NCBI RefSeq assembly: GCF_015475875.1 | Contig: NZ_JADKYM010000013.1 | Span: 30,732-94,731, forward strand | Direction: 5' to 3' | Length of the DNA: 64,000 nucleotides | Origin: Sphingopyxis solisilvae | GTDB taxonomy: Bacteria > Pseudomonadota > Alphaproteobacteria > Sphingomonadales > Sphingomonadaceae | Shown here: piece by piece, positions 35,964-44,156 of the stretch | How positions within the stretch are numbered: position 1 is the stretch's first letter | Layout of the letters: each line of letters starts with the position of its first letter | Notes under the pieces: generated by a model | Told to the model about the DNA's origin: nothing | Seen by the model: only the letters and a program-made list of their open reading frames with translations | Databases searched by the model: none | Made by a program: the position numbers and the translations under genes

Positions 35964-36293
35964 TCAACAGCAGGCCAGTTCGGCGAGCAAAGGCTCGCAA
36001 AGCTCTGGGCGGCCTTGGCAGCAGTCCTTGGCGAGAAAGAGCATCAGACCTTTCAGCGTGTCTATTTCGGTGCGCTGGATAATCTGGCGTCCGCGCTTTT
36101 CGGATTTGACCAGGCCTGCCTTCGCCATGACGGCGAGGTGGGTGGAAAATGTGCTCTGCGTCAGGCCCGAAGCCTCGACGAGTTGGCCTGTCGAAAGCCC
36201 CTCGGGTTCATGCTGAACCAGCAGGCGGAACGCCTCGAGCCGAGTAGGATGGGCCAGCGCAGCAAGTGCGGCAAGGGCAGTGTCGGTGTTCAT
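35964..36293 (-). CDS. arsR: ArsR-family repressor
   Basis: A 109-residue winged helix (AALAALAHPTRLEAFRLLVQHEPEGLSTGQLVEASGLTQSTFSTHL). The metalloid site appears to be in the C-terminal region: CC at about 91-92, another Cys in RPELCEPL and a terminal CC. The DNA-recognition helix lacks the usual ELCVCDL trio of E. coli ArsR, so the sensor site has moved. It would release the ars promoter on binding As(III). The ATG lies about 7 bases from the predicted -10, suggesting a leaderless message. Confidence 0.9.
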   Translation of the reverse strand: MNTDTALAALAALAHPTRLEAFRLLVQHEPEGLSTGQLVEASGLTQSTFSTHLAVMAKAGLVKSEKRGRQIIQRTEIDTLKGLMLFLAKDCCQGRPELCEPLLAELACC

Positions 36294-36299
36294 GCATCG

Positions 36300-36328
36300 G
36301 GATTATTCGATTGATTTGCCGGCGTCAA
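36300..36328 (-). promoter_or_regulatory. Sigma-70 promoter of the ars operon
   Basis: Minus strand: TTGACG (36328-36323), 17 bases, TAATCC (36305-36300). The spacer contains AATCAATCGAAT, an imperfect dyad of the kind bound by ArsR. Predicted start falls on or next to the arsR ATG at 36293. Confidence 0.55.
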
Positions 36329-36468
36329 GACCTATCGGAAATACACGATGAATAAGAGGGGCGCGTGCTGTGCTCTCGGGCCGCGAATGCCGAAACGGAC
36401 GTAGTACCTTGCATGCCGGAACGTGGCGGGCCAATCTGGCAAAATTCTATTCCGAGGTGGCTGCAAAC

Positions 36469-36954
36469 ATGAAAGTGCGTCAAATTGTCATCGCGGACGC
36501 ACCGGAAGTTCAGGCAATTTACGCACCCTATGTAGCCGCCACCACCATCTCCTTCGAGGAGGTGCCGCCGGACATTCTGGAGGTTGAAAGGCGAATCGCC
36601 GCCCTTCTGCCCCACTATCCCTATCTGGTAGCCGAAGTGGACGGGCAGGTTGTCGGCTACGCCTACGCTTCCGAGCATCGGACACGCGCGGCCTACCGGA
36701 CCTCGGTCGACGTAACAGTCTATGTCGCGCCCGGCGCACAAAGAAGTGGCGTAGCGCGCGGTCTATATTCTCGTCTGCTGCCTGCCGCAGCAAGCCGAGG
36801 CTATCACGCTGCTTTTGCCGGCATCGCGCTGCCGAACAAGGCGAGCGTTGCGTTGCACGAAGCGATGGGTTTCGAACCCGTAGGCATATATCGTGAGGTC
36901 GGACGAAAATTCGATGCTTGGCACGATGTCGGTTGGTGGCAACGTCGGCTTTGA
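36469..36954 (+). CDS. GNAT N-acetyltransferase, ArsN/phosphinothricin-type
   Basis: 161 residues of the GNAT fold. The acetyl-CoA loop is AQRSGVARGLY and the C-terminal half is typical of PAT enzymes (GIALPNKASVALHEAMGFEPVGIYREVGRKFDAWHDVGWWQ). In ars clusters such genes are named arsN and acetylate phosphinothricin-like arsinothricin. Given its divergent position next to arsR, that role is plausible here. ATG 36469 has GAGGTGG upstream. The upstream in-frame codons have no start signal. Confidence 0.85.
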   Translation: MKVRQIVIADAPEVQAIYAPYVAATTISFEEVPPDILEVERRIAALLPHYPYLVAEVDGQVVGYAYASEHRTRAAYRTSVDVTVYVAPGAQRSGVARGLYSRLLPAAASRGYHAAFAGIALPNKASVALHEAMGFEPVGIYREVGRKFDAWHDVGWWQRRL

Positions 36955-37026
36955 GCGGCTGAAACTCTCCAAAGATATCCGAGCCTTCGCTCTCCCCGTT
37001 TTCAAACCAGATCTGACATAGTTTAC

Positions 37027-38295
37027 CTAGGCTGCGAGTTGCATTGCCCGCTGTTTTTCAGCGCCGTGCACCAGCAGTCGTTCGATCTCGTCGGATGTTC
37101 GCTCCACCGCCAGCTTTAGCGCTTCATCGATATGGACATAGTCCTGCGTCACATTCTGCGAGGCATGGCCCAGCATGGCGCGGATCGTGAGTTCTGAAAA
37201 TCCGAGGTCGCCGGCAACGCTTCCGAAGGTGTGACGAAGCGTATGCGGCGTGACGCCTTTGATCCCTGCCAGGCCGCACACCCGCTTCAGGCACTCGCTG
37301 ACCGCGGTAAATGGGCCGTCGCCGACCGCCGATGGAAACAAGTGCGGGTTGCCGGCAATCTCCGCCTGCGCTTCGAGCACACGGATTGCGGCGGGCCCAA
37401 TCGCACGAATTTGCGCGCCGCCCTTGGTATCGGGAAACATGACATAGCCGCGATCGGAGTGCAGCCAGCTGCGGTGCATCGCTTGGCCTTCCTGACGGCG
37501 ATAGCCGGTCAGGAGCAATGTGCGCAACACGCCAAGGGCGATCGGATTTTCCCCGCCAGCCTCGGCATAGGCGATTGCCTTTCCGAGCATCTCGATCTCG
37601 GCGGCGCTCAGGCGCCGGGTTCTTTTCTTTCCAGCGAGTTTCTTGGCCCCAAGCGTCGGATGGGTTTCGAGCAGGCCCTTATGCTTGGCATGGCCGAGGA
37701 TCGCCTGGAGCGTGCCGACGCAGCGACCCGCCACGCCGGGGCCACCGGTTGCCTTTCCGCCACGCCCTCCCGTCCTGGGCTTTGCAGTCTTGCCGTTCTT
37801 TACGTCGGTCTGCATCTGCTCGACGATCGCAATTGTCAGATGCTTGACGATCCGGTTGCCGATCAGTGGGCCGATATGCGTGCGGATACGGCTCTCATCC
37901 AGATCGAGCGACGATGTTTTGATGGGGACGTTCTTCCGGCCGAGAATGTTCCCGGCCCGAGCCTCTTCGAGATACCAGCTGCACATCTCGGAAACCGTCA
38001 TACCCTTGCGAACCTGGCGGACCTTGTCGGCAGGATCTTCTCCAACAATGACCTCAGCCAGTTTCAGTTTCGCGAGATCGCGAGCCCGGTCGACAGTCAG
38101 CACGCCAAATCGTCCGAGGTTCATACGACGCTTGATGCCCTCGGCATTTCGATACTGGACGACAAAGGTCTTGATACCCGACGCCATGATCCGAAGACCG
38201 AAGCCCTTCACCTCGGTATCCCACAGAATGACTTGTTTCGCTTTTGGCGGAACGAGGGCGTCTATGGCCCGCTTGGTCAACTTCACTATCGGCAT
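37027..38295 (-). CDS. int: Tyrosine site-specific recombinase (island A integrase)
   Basis: A 422-residue P4-type integrase. Arm-binding DUF4102-like N-terminus (about 1-85), core-binding domain (about 105-205), catalytic domain with Arg in LLTGYRRQEG, HTLRHTFG (His-x-x-Arg), His in AMLGHAS and the nucleophile Tyr in QDYVHIDEA. ATG 38295 is chosen because MPIVKLTKRAIDAL starts the family and a ribosome-like GGAGG lies ahead. The gene runs away from the att core at 38473, with TGTCTCCAA arm sites in between. It is a paralogue of the second integrase. Confidence 0.93.
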   Translation of the reverse strand: MPIVKLTKRAIDALVPPKAKQVILWDTEVKGFGLRIMASGIKTFVVQYRNAEGIKRRMNLGRFGVLTVDRARDLAKLKLAEVIVGEDPADKVRQVRKGMTVSEMCSWYLEEARAGNILGRKNVPIKTSSLDLDESRIRTHIGPLIGNRIVKHLTIAIVEQMQTDVKNGKTAKPRTGGRGGKATGGPGVAGRCVGTLQAILGHAKHKGLLETHPTLGAKKLAGKKRTRRLSAAEIEMLGKAIAYAEAGGENPIALGVLRTLLLTGYRRQEGQAMHRSWLHSDRGYVMFPDTKGGAQIRAIGPAAIRVLEAQAEIAGNPHLFPSAVGDGPFTAVSECLKRVCGLAGIKGVTPHTLRHTFGSVAGDLGFSELTIRAMLGHASQNVTQDYVHIDEALKLAVERTSDEIERLLVHGAEKQRAMQLAA

Positions 38296-38307
38296 GCGCA
38301 CCTCCTG

Positions 38308-38355
38308 TTGGAGACACAGCCTCGAAAATCGTCCGTGTCTCCAATGTGTCTCCAA
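38308..38355. repeat. Arm-type integrase sites beside integrase A
   Basis: TGTCTCCAA occurs at 38336-38344 and 38347-38355, and inverted (TTGGAGACA) at 38308-38316. Similar sites lie beside the second integrase (59118-59164). They fit binding sites for the N-terminal domain of the integrase. Confidence 0.55.
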
Positions 38356-38472
38356 ATTCGCGGAAAAAGGGGACGGCCGCAGGATACATTAGGTCGAATA
38401 GGTTTTCAATAAATTGCGTAAAAATAGGGGGATAGCGTAGTATCGGAAGGTATCGAAAAGGTAGATCGGCAA

Positions 38473-38519
38473 GTTGGCAAGGTTGGGGTCGAGGGTTCGA
38501 ATCCCTTCGCCCGCTCCAG
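38473..38519 (+). repeat. att core: 3' half of tRNA-Gly(GCC), copy 1
   Basis: A 47-base sequence from the anticodon loop through the CCA end: TTGGCAAGG, then a T-arm GAGGG-TTCGAAT-CCCTT and acceptor CGCCCGC-T-CCA. It matches 59281-59327 at 46 of 47 bases (G/C at 38477). No 5' half stands before it, so it is a fragment and not a tRNA gene. It marks the joint of island A with island B. Confidence 0.85.
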
Positions 38520-38585
38520 CGCGTCTCTGCGATGCAGAGGCCAAATCTACGCTACTGTACTATGAAGCCGAGCGTTTTGTACCGA

Positions 38586-38617
38586 TTGTCTCCAGAAATG
38601 GGCAAAATTGTCTCCAG
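38586..38617. repeat. Pair of TTGTCTCCAG arm-type sites
   Basis: TTGTCTCCAG at 38586-38595 and 38608-38617, 22 bases apart, on the other side of the att core from integrase A. They resemble the TGTCTCCAA sites of both integrases and may be the P' arm of island B. Confidence 0.5.
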
Positions 38618-38633
38618 TTGCTAGTATTAACAG

Positions 38634-38658
38634 AAGGTTCGGGTCGAAGGTTCGAATC
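38634..38658 (+). repeat. Decayed third copy of the tRNA-Gly fragment
   Basis: Matches the att core in 23 of 25 bases from AAGGTT to TTCGAATC, then diverges exactly after the T-loop. It lies 115 bases from copy 1. Likely the trace of an older or aborted integration. Confidence 0.45.
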
Positions 38659-39006
38659 AGGCGAGCCTTTGGTGAACACGGCATTGCTGGACACCTTCGT
38701 CTCTACAGTTAGATGGCCTGCGCTCGCTCGTCTCCGGAGAGCGCGAAGCATCGGGCTGATAGAGGCGGGTAGTCGAATGTCGTCGCGGTGCGCGGGACAA
38801 GCGCGCCGTCGACCACGGGAGGGCGTACTGGACCTTCGGCTCTGCGCATTTCGCCATTGCCAAGTACCGTCATTGCGAGACGGGTGGCTGATCCCGATTT
38901 CCGGGCCATCCCGCAAATCATGCGCATAAATGTTCGGTACCGTTGGCCGAGAGAATTGCATGAAACAAATCACGATAATTCCCTTTGATGACGCTTTGGA
39001 TGCGAG

Positions 39007-39029
39007 AGCGTTGCGTATCTCGCAACGCT
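39007..39029. repeat. Perfect 9-bp inverted repeat before TonB receptor
   Basis: Arms AGCGTTGCG (39007-39015) and CGCAACGCT (39021-39029) with loop TATCT, 73 bases before the receptor ATG. It could be an operator or a leader hairpin. Confidence 0.55.
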
Positions 39030-39102
39030 GATATCCCCCTAGGCAATAACGGTGGCGGACCGCTTTCTCCTAAATCGAGCCGAGATTTGGAGGGCGAAGA
39101 CA

Positions 39103-41397
39103 ATGAAATTTGTAGTTCCACTGGTGGGGTTCGCGATTCTGGCAACCGGCACAGCGCACGCGCAGCCGCAAGAGGGCGAAACGTCCAGCGACGATATCAT
39201 CGTGACGGGAACCCGTGCATCGGGGCGCGCGGCGCTTGAGTCTTCGGCGCCCGTTGATGTTGTGAGCGGGGAGGCGATCGCCGACACCGGCTTCCCCGAC
39301 TTGGGCCGCGCGCTGAACTTCCTTCAGCCGTCGGTGAACTTCGCGCGGGCCGCGACCACCGCGACCGCGGCCAATACCAAGCCCGTTACGCTCCGCGGCC
39401 TGTCACCCGACCAGACGCTGGTGCTCGTCAACGGCAAGCGACGCCACGCCAATGCGGTGTTGAACGTCAACAACAGCATCGGGCGGGGATCGGCCGCGGT
39501 CGATCTCGACACCATTCCCGAAAGTGCGATCGAGCGGATCGAAATATTGCGCGACGGTGCCGCCGCGCAATATGGATCCGACGCGATCGCCGGCGTCGTC
39601 AACATCATCCTGAAGTCCAATTCAGGGGGAGCGAGCGGCGAGCTGTTCGGGAGTATCACCGAAGAGGGCGACGGCGAGACCGCTCTTGCCAGCGCCAGCG
39701 CGGGCTTTGGTCTTGGCGACGGCGGCCACCTGACGGTCAGCGTATCGGCGCGGCACCAGCAACCAACCAACCGGGCCTTCGTCGATCAGCGCTTTAACCG
39801 GATCACCTATCGCATCGGCGATCCCGAGGCGTCGGTTGCCAGCCTGGCGATCGATACCGCGCTGCCGCTTGGCGAGGCGCTCGAGCTTTATGGTTTCGGT
39901 ACGCTGACCCGCAAGACGTCCAATAATGGCGCAGGCTTCCGCGTGCCCGGCTTTTCGCCCATCCACCCGAACGGCTTCCTCCCCATCATCGAGCCACGGA
40001 TCTGGGATATTGGCGCGACGGCCGGTCTGCGCGGTGAATTTGGGGATTTGAAGGCCGATCTTAGTCAGGGGTTCGGATCCAACAAGGCCGATTTCCGCGT
40101 TTTCGACACCGCCAATGTCTCGCTGGGATCCGCCAGCCCGACCACGTTCGATTCGGGTGGGGTGACCTATCGCCAGTATGTGACGGACTTCACTCTGACG
40201 CTGCCGCTCGATGGCGTTTTGGCCGGCGGCAACATTGCCGGAGGGGGGCAGTATCGCCGCGAGACCTACACGATCCGCAGCGGCGAGCCGAACGCCTATT
40301 TTGGTACGGGAGCCGACGGTTTTGCGGGCTTCAACCCGCGCAATCCAACCCGCGAAAGCCGCAATGCCTGGGCGGCTTTCCTCGACGCCGAACTGCGTCC
40401 CGTGAAGCCTTTGCTGATCGGCGGAGCGGTCCGCTACGATCATTATGGCGACTTCGGCGGCAAGACCACCTGGCGCGCCACGTCGCGGCTCGAACTGATG
40501 GAAGGCGCCGCGGTTCGCGCGACGGTGGGGACGGGGTTCAAGGCGCCGTCGCTGCAGCAGCAATATTTCAGCGCAGTCCAGGGTGCGCTCAGTGCAGGGC
40601 GGCTGGTGACGGTCGGAACCCTGCCGGTCGGCGATCCCGTCGCGCGCGCGCTCGGCGCCCGCGACCTCAAGCCTGAACGGTCGCGGAACTTCACGGCGGG
40701 GCTGGTTGTCGGGCCGATCGAGGGCTTTTCCTTCACCGCCGACTATTTCCATATCCGGATCAAGGATCGGATTGCGCTTAGCGAGCAATTGGGCGGCGCC
40801 GCCGTCGTCAACATATTGACCGCGGCGGGGATCCGCAATTTTCAGCAGGTGCGCTTCTTTACCAACGCGATCGACACGACGACACGCGGGGTTGAAGTCA
40901 CTGCGCGCTGGCAGGGTGACTTGGGACCTGATACGCGGCTGTCGCTGGCTGCCGGATATGGCTGGTTCGACAGCAAGCTCGACGCGCTCCGGCCGAATCC
41001 GGTCCTGCCGGCGCTGCCGCTCCTCAACCAGAAATCGATCCTCTTCGTGACCGACGCGCAGCCGAATTCGAAATTCACCTTTCAGGGCAGCCTGACGCAT
41101 GGCAATTTCGACTTGGGGGTCAATGTTGCGGCCTTCGGAACCTACACGTCGCAGCCGCTCGCGGCGGTGCAGACCTTTGGCGGGAAAGAAACGATCGACG
41201 TGTCGGCCGGGTACAAGATTCTGGATGGCGTGCGCCTCGGGTTCGGGGTGCAAAATTTGCTTGATGCCCGCCCCGACACGATCAACGATCAGGCGTCGGT
41301 GATCGCTGCAACGGGGGGCAGCTTTCCGACGGGTGAGGAAACGCCGATCGGCCTTAATGGCCGCACCTGGTATGCCCGCCTGACGGCGCGCTTCTGA
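39103..41397 (+). CDS. TonB-dependent receptor 1 of island B
   Basis: 764 residues. Signal peptide (to TAHAQ), TonB-box-like DIIVTGTRA, plug with VTLRGLSPDQTLVLVNGKRR and LRDGAAAQYGSDAIAGVVNIIL, and a barrel ending in LNGRTWYARLTARF. ATG 39103 has GGAGG about 9 bases upstream. An earlier in-frame start at 39052 lacks one. Its stop overlaps the start of the phosphatase gene (TGATG), so uptake and hydrolysis may be coupled. Ligand unknown. Confidence 0.9.
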   Translation: MKFVVPLVGFAILATGTAHAQPQEGETSSDDIIVTGTRASGRAALESSAPVDVVSGEAIADTGFPDLGRALNFLQPSVNFARAATTATAANTKPVTLRGLSPDQTLVLVNGKRRHANAVLNVNNSIGRGSAAVDLDTIPESAIERIEILRDGAAAQYGSDAIAGVVNIILKSNSGGASGELFGSITEEGDGETALASASAGFGLGDGGHLTVSVSARHQQPTNRAFVDQRFNRITYRIGDPEASVASLAIDTALPLGEALELYGFGTLTRKTSNNGAGFRVPGFSPIHPNGFLPIIEPRIWDIGATAGLRGEFGDLKADLSQGFGSNKADFRVFDTANVSLGSASPTTFDSGGVTYRQYVTDFTLTLPLDGVLAGGNIAGGGQYRRETYTIRSGEPNAYFGTGADGFAGFNPRNPTRESRNAWAAFLDAELRPVKPLLIGGAVRYDHYGDFGGKTTWRATSRLELMEGAAVRATVGTGFKAPSLQQQYFSAVQGALSAGRLVTVGTLPVGDPVARALGARDLKPERSRNFTAGLVVGPIEGFSFTADYFHIRIKDRIALSEQLGGAAVVNILTAAGIRNFQQVRFFTNAIDTTTRGVEVTARWQGDLGPDTRLSLAAGYGWFDSKLDALRPNPVLPALPLLNQKSILFVTDAQPNSKFTFQGSLTHGNFDLGVNVAAFGTYTSQPLAAVQTFGGKETIDVSAGYKILDGVRLGFGVQNLLDARPDTINDQASVIAATGGSFPTGEETPIGLNGRTWYARLTARF

Positions 41398-42905
41398 TGA
41401 TCGGGCGGCGCGACCTGCTGCATGGGGCGATGGCGCTGGCCGCGAACCGCTTTCTGGCGGCAGGTCAGGTCACGTCGGCGGCGAGTCCGCGCCTCGCGCA
41501 CGATCCATTTGCGCTCGGCGTGGCGTCGGGTGAGCCCGCCAGCGACGGTTTTGTGTTATGGACCAAAGTGGTCGGGCTGACCGGGAATGTCCGGCTCGGC
41601 TATGAAATCGCCAGCGACGAAAATTTCCGCGCGATCATCCGTTCGGGCCATGTCGATGCGCCGGTGGGGCGCGGCGGCGCGGCGCATCTGGAAGTGCGAG
41701 GGCTGCCGCCGGGGCGCCCGTTTTTCTATCGCTTCCATCTGGGCGATGCAGTCAGCCGCGTCGGGCGGACGGCGACTATTGCTGCGGATCCTGCGCGGTT
41801 GCGCCTTGCGCTGACGTCGTGCCAGCATTGGGAACAGGGCTGGTTCAGCGCCTATCGCGACATGGTCGAGCAGGACGTCGACGCCGTCCTGCAGGTCGGC
41901 GACTATATATATGAAAAGTCCTTTGGCAGCGGCCCGAACGTCCGCGCGTTCGGCACGCCCGACCCGCTTACGCTGGGCGATTATCGCGCGCGCCACGCGC
42001 TCTACCGCACCGATCCCGACCTTGCTGCGGCCCATGCGGCAATGCCGTTCATCGTCGCGTTCGACGATCATGAGGTCGAGAATGACTATGCCGGCGTAGA
42101 TGGCGGCATCACAGCCGATCCAGCCGCCTTTCTTCGCCGCCGCGCCGCGGCCTGGCAGGCCTATTTCGAGCATATGCCGCTACGCCCTTCGGCGTGGCTG
42201 CCCGCCGACGGCGCCCTGCAACTCTATCGCCGCTTCCGCTGGGGCCGTCTTGCAACGGTGCATATGCTCGACACACGCCAGTATCGCAGCAGCCTGCCCT
42301 GTCCCGGCGAGAAGCGCGGCGGGCAGGTGGTGCGGGCTTGCGATGCGGTAGCCGACTCCCGGGCGACAATGTTGGGCGCGCGGCAGGAGGCATGGCTCGA
42401 CGCGGGGCTCGCGCGCGAACGAAGTATCTGGAGCCTCGTTGCGCAGCAGACCTTGTTCTCGCGCCTCATCCTGCCGCAAGGCCCCGACGCCCGCTGGTCC
42501 GATATGTGGGACGGTTATGAGGCGGCCCGCAACCGCGTGCTGACCAGTCTCGCGCGGCCGACGGTTCGCAATGCGGTGGTGCTCGGCGGTGACGTTCATT
42601 CCTTCTGGCTCAACAATGTCCTTGCCGACTTCGGCGATCCGCGATCGAAAATCGTCGCGAGCGAGGTGGTGACGAGCTGTCTGGCCTCGCGCAATGGCCC
42701 CGCCGCCTTGTTCGACGGGGCACAGTCGCGCAACCCGCATGTCCGCTATCACGACAATCGTCATGCCGGTTATGCCCTGCTCGATATCGTGCCCCAACGG
42801 ATTGACGTCGACCTGCTTGCCGTAGCTTCGCTGGTCGAACCTGCGGCGCCGAGCTTCTCGCTCGAGCGGCGCTCGATCGAAGCGGGGCGGCCGGGTTTCG
42901 CCTGA
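41397..42905 (+). CDS. PhoD-like secreted alkaline phosphatase/phosphodiesterase
   Basis: 502 residues with a Tat-type start (GRRDLLHGAMALAANRF). N-terminal fibronectin-like domain, then the metallophosphatase core with TSCQHWEQGWFSAY, VLQVGDYIYE, FDDHEVENDY and VLGGDVHSFW, the Fe/Ca-coordinating motifs of PhoD. It cleaves phosphate mono- or diesters in the periplasm. Start ATG shares a base with the receptor stop, so translation is coupled. Nothing of the pho regulon (Pho box) was recognised. Confidence 0.88.
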   Translation: MIGRRDLLHGAMALAANRFLAAGQVTSAASPRLAHDPFALGVASGEPASDGFVLWTKVVGLTGNVRLGYEIASDENFRAIIRSGHVDAPVGRGGAAHLEVRGLPPGRPFFYRFHLGDAVSRVGRTATIAADPARLRLALTSCQHWEQGWFSAYRDMVEQDVDAVLQVGDYIYEKSFGSGPNVRAFGTPDPLTLGDYRARHALYRTDPDLAAAHAAMPFIVAFDDHEVENDYAGVDGGITADPAAFLRRRAAAWQAYFEHMPLRPSAWLPADGALQLYRRFRWGRLATVHMLDTRQYRSSLPCPGEKRGGQVVRACDAVADSRATMLGARQEAWLDAGLARERSIWSLVAQQTLFSRLILPQGPDARWSDMWDGYEAARNRVLTSLARPTVRNAVVLGGDVHSFWLNNVLADFGDPRSKIVASEVVTSCLASRNGPAALFDGAQSRNPHVRYHDNRHAGYALLDIVPQRIDVDLLAVASLVEPAAPSFSLERRSIEAGRPGFA

Positions 42906-42915
42906 CTTCGGACTG

Positions 42916-42929
42916 CGGCGCTTGCGCCG
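42916..42929 (+). terminator. Short GC hairpin after phosphatase gene
   Basis: CGGCGC-TT-GCGCCG, 11 bases past the stop. No T-run. Weak candidate. Confidence 0.3.
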
Positions 42930-43053
42930 TTGCTTCCGGTGCAATTACCATTCGATTCTGGCCGTTTGATCGGCACCCCTTCTGCGCCGACCCTGTCCTG
43001 CAACCCGTGTCGTGCGCCCGCCGCGTCGACACGCAACGGGCAGGGGACAGACA

Positions 43054-44130
43054 TTGCAGAGCGCCGGAGCCGTCAGCCTTGTTATCGATCGTGTAGGGGA
43101 TCATCCCGGCACGTTGACGGTCATCCGCGATAGGCCGGAAATGCCGCTTGCGACCGGACAGGTCCGGCTTGCCATCGATTGTTTCAGCCTTAGCGCGAAT
43201 AATCTGACCTATGCGCTGCTCGGCGATCGTCTTGGCTATTGGTCGCTTTTTCCTATGCCCGAACCATGGGGCATGGTCCCGGTGTGGGGCTTTGCAACGG
43301 TCGTCGAGACCCATCATGCGGGCGTTGCCCAGGGCGAACGGCTTTATGGCCTATGGCCGATGGCCTCGCAGGCGGTGATCGAGCCGGGGCGGATCAATGC
43401 GCGGCTGATCGTCGATAATTCGCCCCATCGACGGTCGCTTCCACCCGCCTACAACAGCTATTTCCGCGTCGCGGCGGACCCGATCCATGCGCCCGGGACC
43501 GAGGATCGGCAATCGGTCATCCGCCCGCTTTTCATCACCTCTTTCCTGCTCGACCGGCTGGTTAGGCAGACTACCGCATGGGGCAGCGACACCATGGTCG
43601 TGACCAGCGCATCGAGCAAAACCGCGCTCGGCCTTGGCTGGCTGCTGCGGCGCAATCGCCCCGGCGTCCGGACCGTCGGCCTCACATCCGAGCGCCATCG
43701 CGCCGCGGTTAACGGTCTCGGTATTTTTGATGAGGTGGCGACCTATGACGCGCTGCCGACCGTAGCCGACGCGGCGATCGTCGATTTTTCGGGGAACCAG
43801 ATGGTGCTCGACCGCCTGCGTGGCCGGTCGCGGCCCGTCCATCTCTGCCGGGTCGGCATGACCCATGGGCAGGATGCGGGCGAACCGAACGCAGATACAC
43901 CCGGCGAAGAATTTTTCTTCGCGCCCGACGCCATCATCGCCGCGGTGGCCGAACTCGGTCCGGCGGGCTTCGATATCGCGCTCGCCGATGCCACGCGCGA
44001 TTTCATCGACGCGTCGCGAGGCTGGCTGACGATCGATGCCGTGTGCGGCGCCGATGCCGTGCGCGATGCCTGGTCGCGCGTCCGGTCCGGCCATGGCGAT
44101 CCAACCTCGGCGATTGTCGCATTTTTATAA
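43054..44130 (+). CDS. DUF2855-family protein (MDR-like)
   Basis: 358 residues from TTG 43054, chosen because GGGG lies about 8 bases upstream and the family begins near SLVIDRV. ATG 43012 would be longer. It resembles a degenerate medium-chain dehydrogenase: an N-terminal GroES-like part (WGFATVVETHHAGVAQGERLYG) and a Rossmann-like part (TMVVTSASSKTALGLGWLL). No zinc ligands or clear GxGxxG are seen, so NAD(P)-linked activity is uncertain. It lies between two receptor groups on the same strand. Confidence 0.75.
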   Translation: MQSAGAVSLVIDRVGDHPGTLTVIRDRPEMPLATGQVRLAIDCFSLSANNLTYALLGDRLGYWSLFPMPEPWGMVPVWGFATVVETHHAGVAQGERLYGLWPMASQAVIEPGRINARLIVDNSPHRRSLPPAYNSYFRVAADPIHAPGTEDRQSVIRPLFITSFLLDRLVRQTTAWGSDTMVVTSASSKTALGLGWLLRRNRPGVRTVGLTSERHRAAVNGLGIFDEVATYDALPTVADAAIVDFSGNQMVLDRLRGRSRPVHLCRVGMTHGQDAGEPNADTPGEEFFFAPDAIIAAVAELGPAGFDIALADATRDFIDASRGWLTIDAVCGADAVRDAWSRVRSGHGDPTSAIVAFL

Positions 44131-44156
44131 TCAGAAGCAAAAACGGGAGAGAAATT

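Larger units (their letters stand above)
1..38519. mobile_element. Metal-resistance genomic island A (right part; left end outside window)
   Basis: Almost every gene here handles copper, divalent cations, arsenic, iron or redox stress. The right end has a tyrosine recombinase (37027-38295) followed at once by a copy of a tRNA-Gly 3' half at 38473-38519, the usual end of an island inserted in a tRNA gene. The left end is not in the window, so the extent is inferred. No transfer or conjugation genes are visible, so the element looks integrative but not self-transmissible within what can be seen. Confidence 0.6.
38520..39102. other. Non-coding left end of island B
   Basis: No reading frame here looks protein-like. 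It holds two arm-type sites (38586-38617), a decayed tRNA-Gly fragment (38634-38658), and near the first gene a perfect hairpin (39007-39029). The rest shows nothing recognisable. Confidence 0.6.

Noticed and set aside
36354..36380. Sixth ECF-type promoter before the acetyltransferase
   Set aside because: GAGGGGC occurs, but no GCGTAT stands 13 bases further on.
38473..38519. Complete tRNA gene
   Set aside because: Only the 3' half is present. The sequence before it does not pair with the acceptor or form D and anticodon arms. The same holds at 59281.
38474..38929. Protein gene next to the island junction
   Set aside because: It reads through the tRNA fragment, has no start signal and its sequence is that of translated tRNA and non-coding DNA.
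38999..39019. ECF-type promoter before receptor 1 of island B
   Set aside because: GCGTAT is present at 39013-39018 but the upstream half TGAGGG is absent at the right distance.
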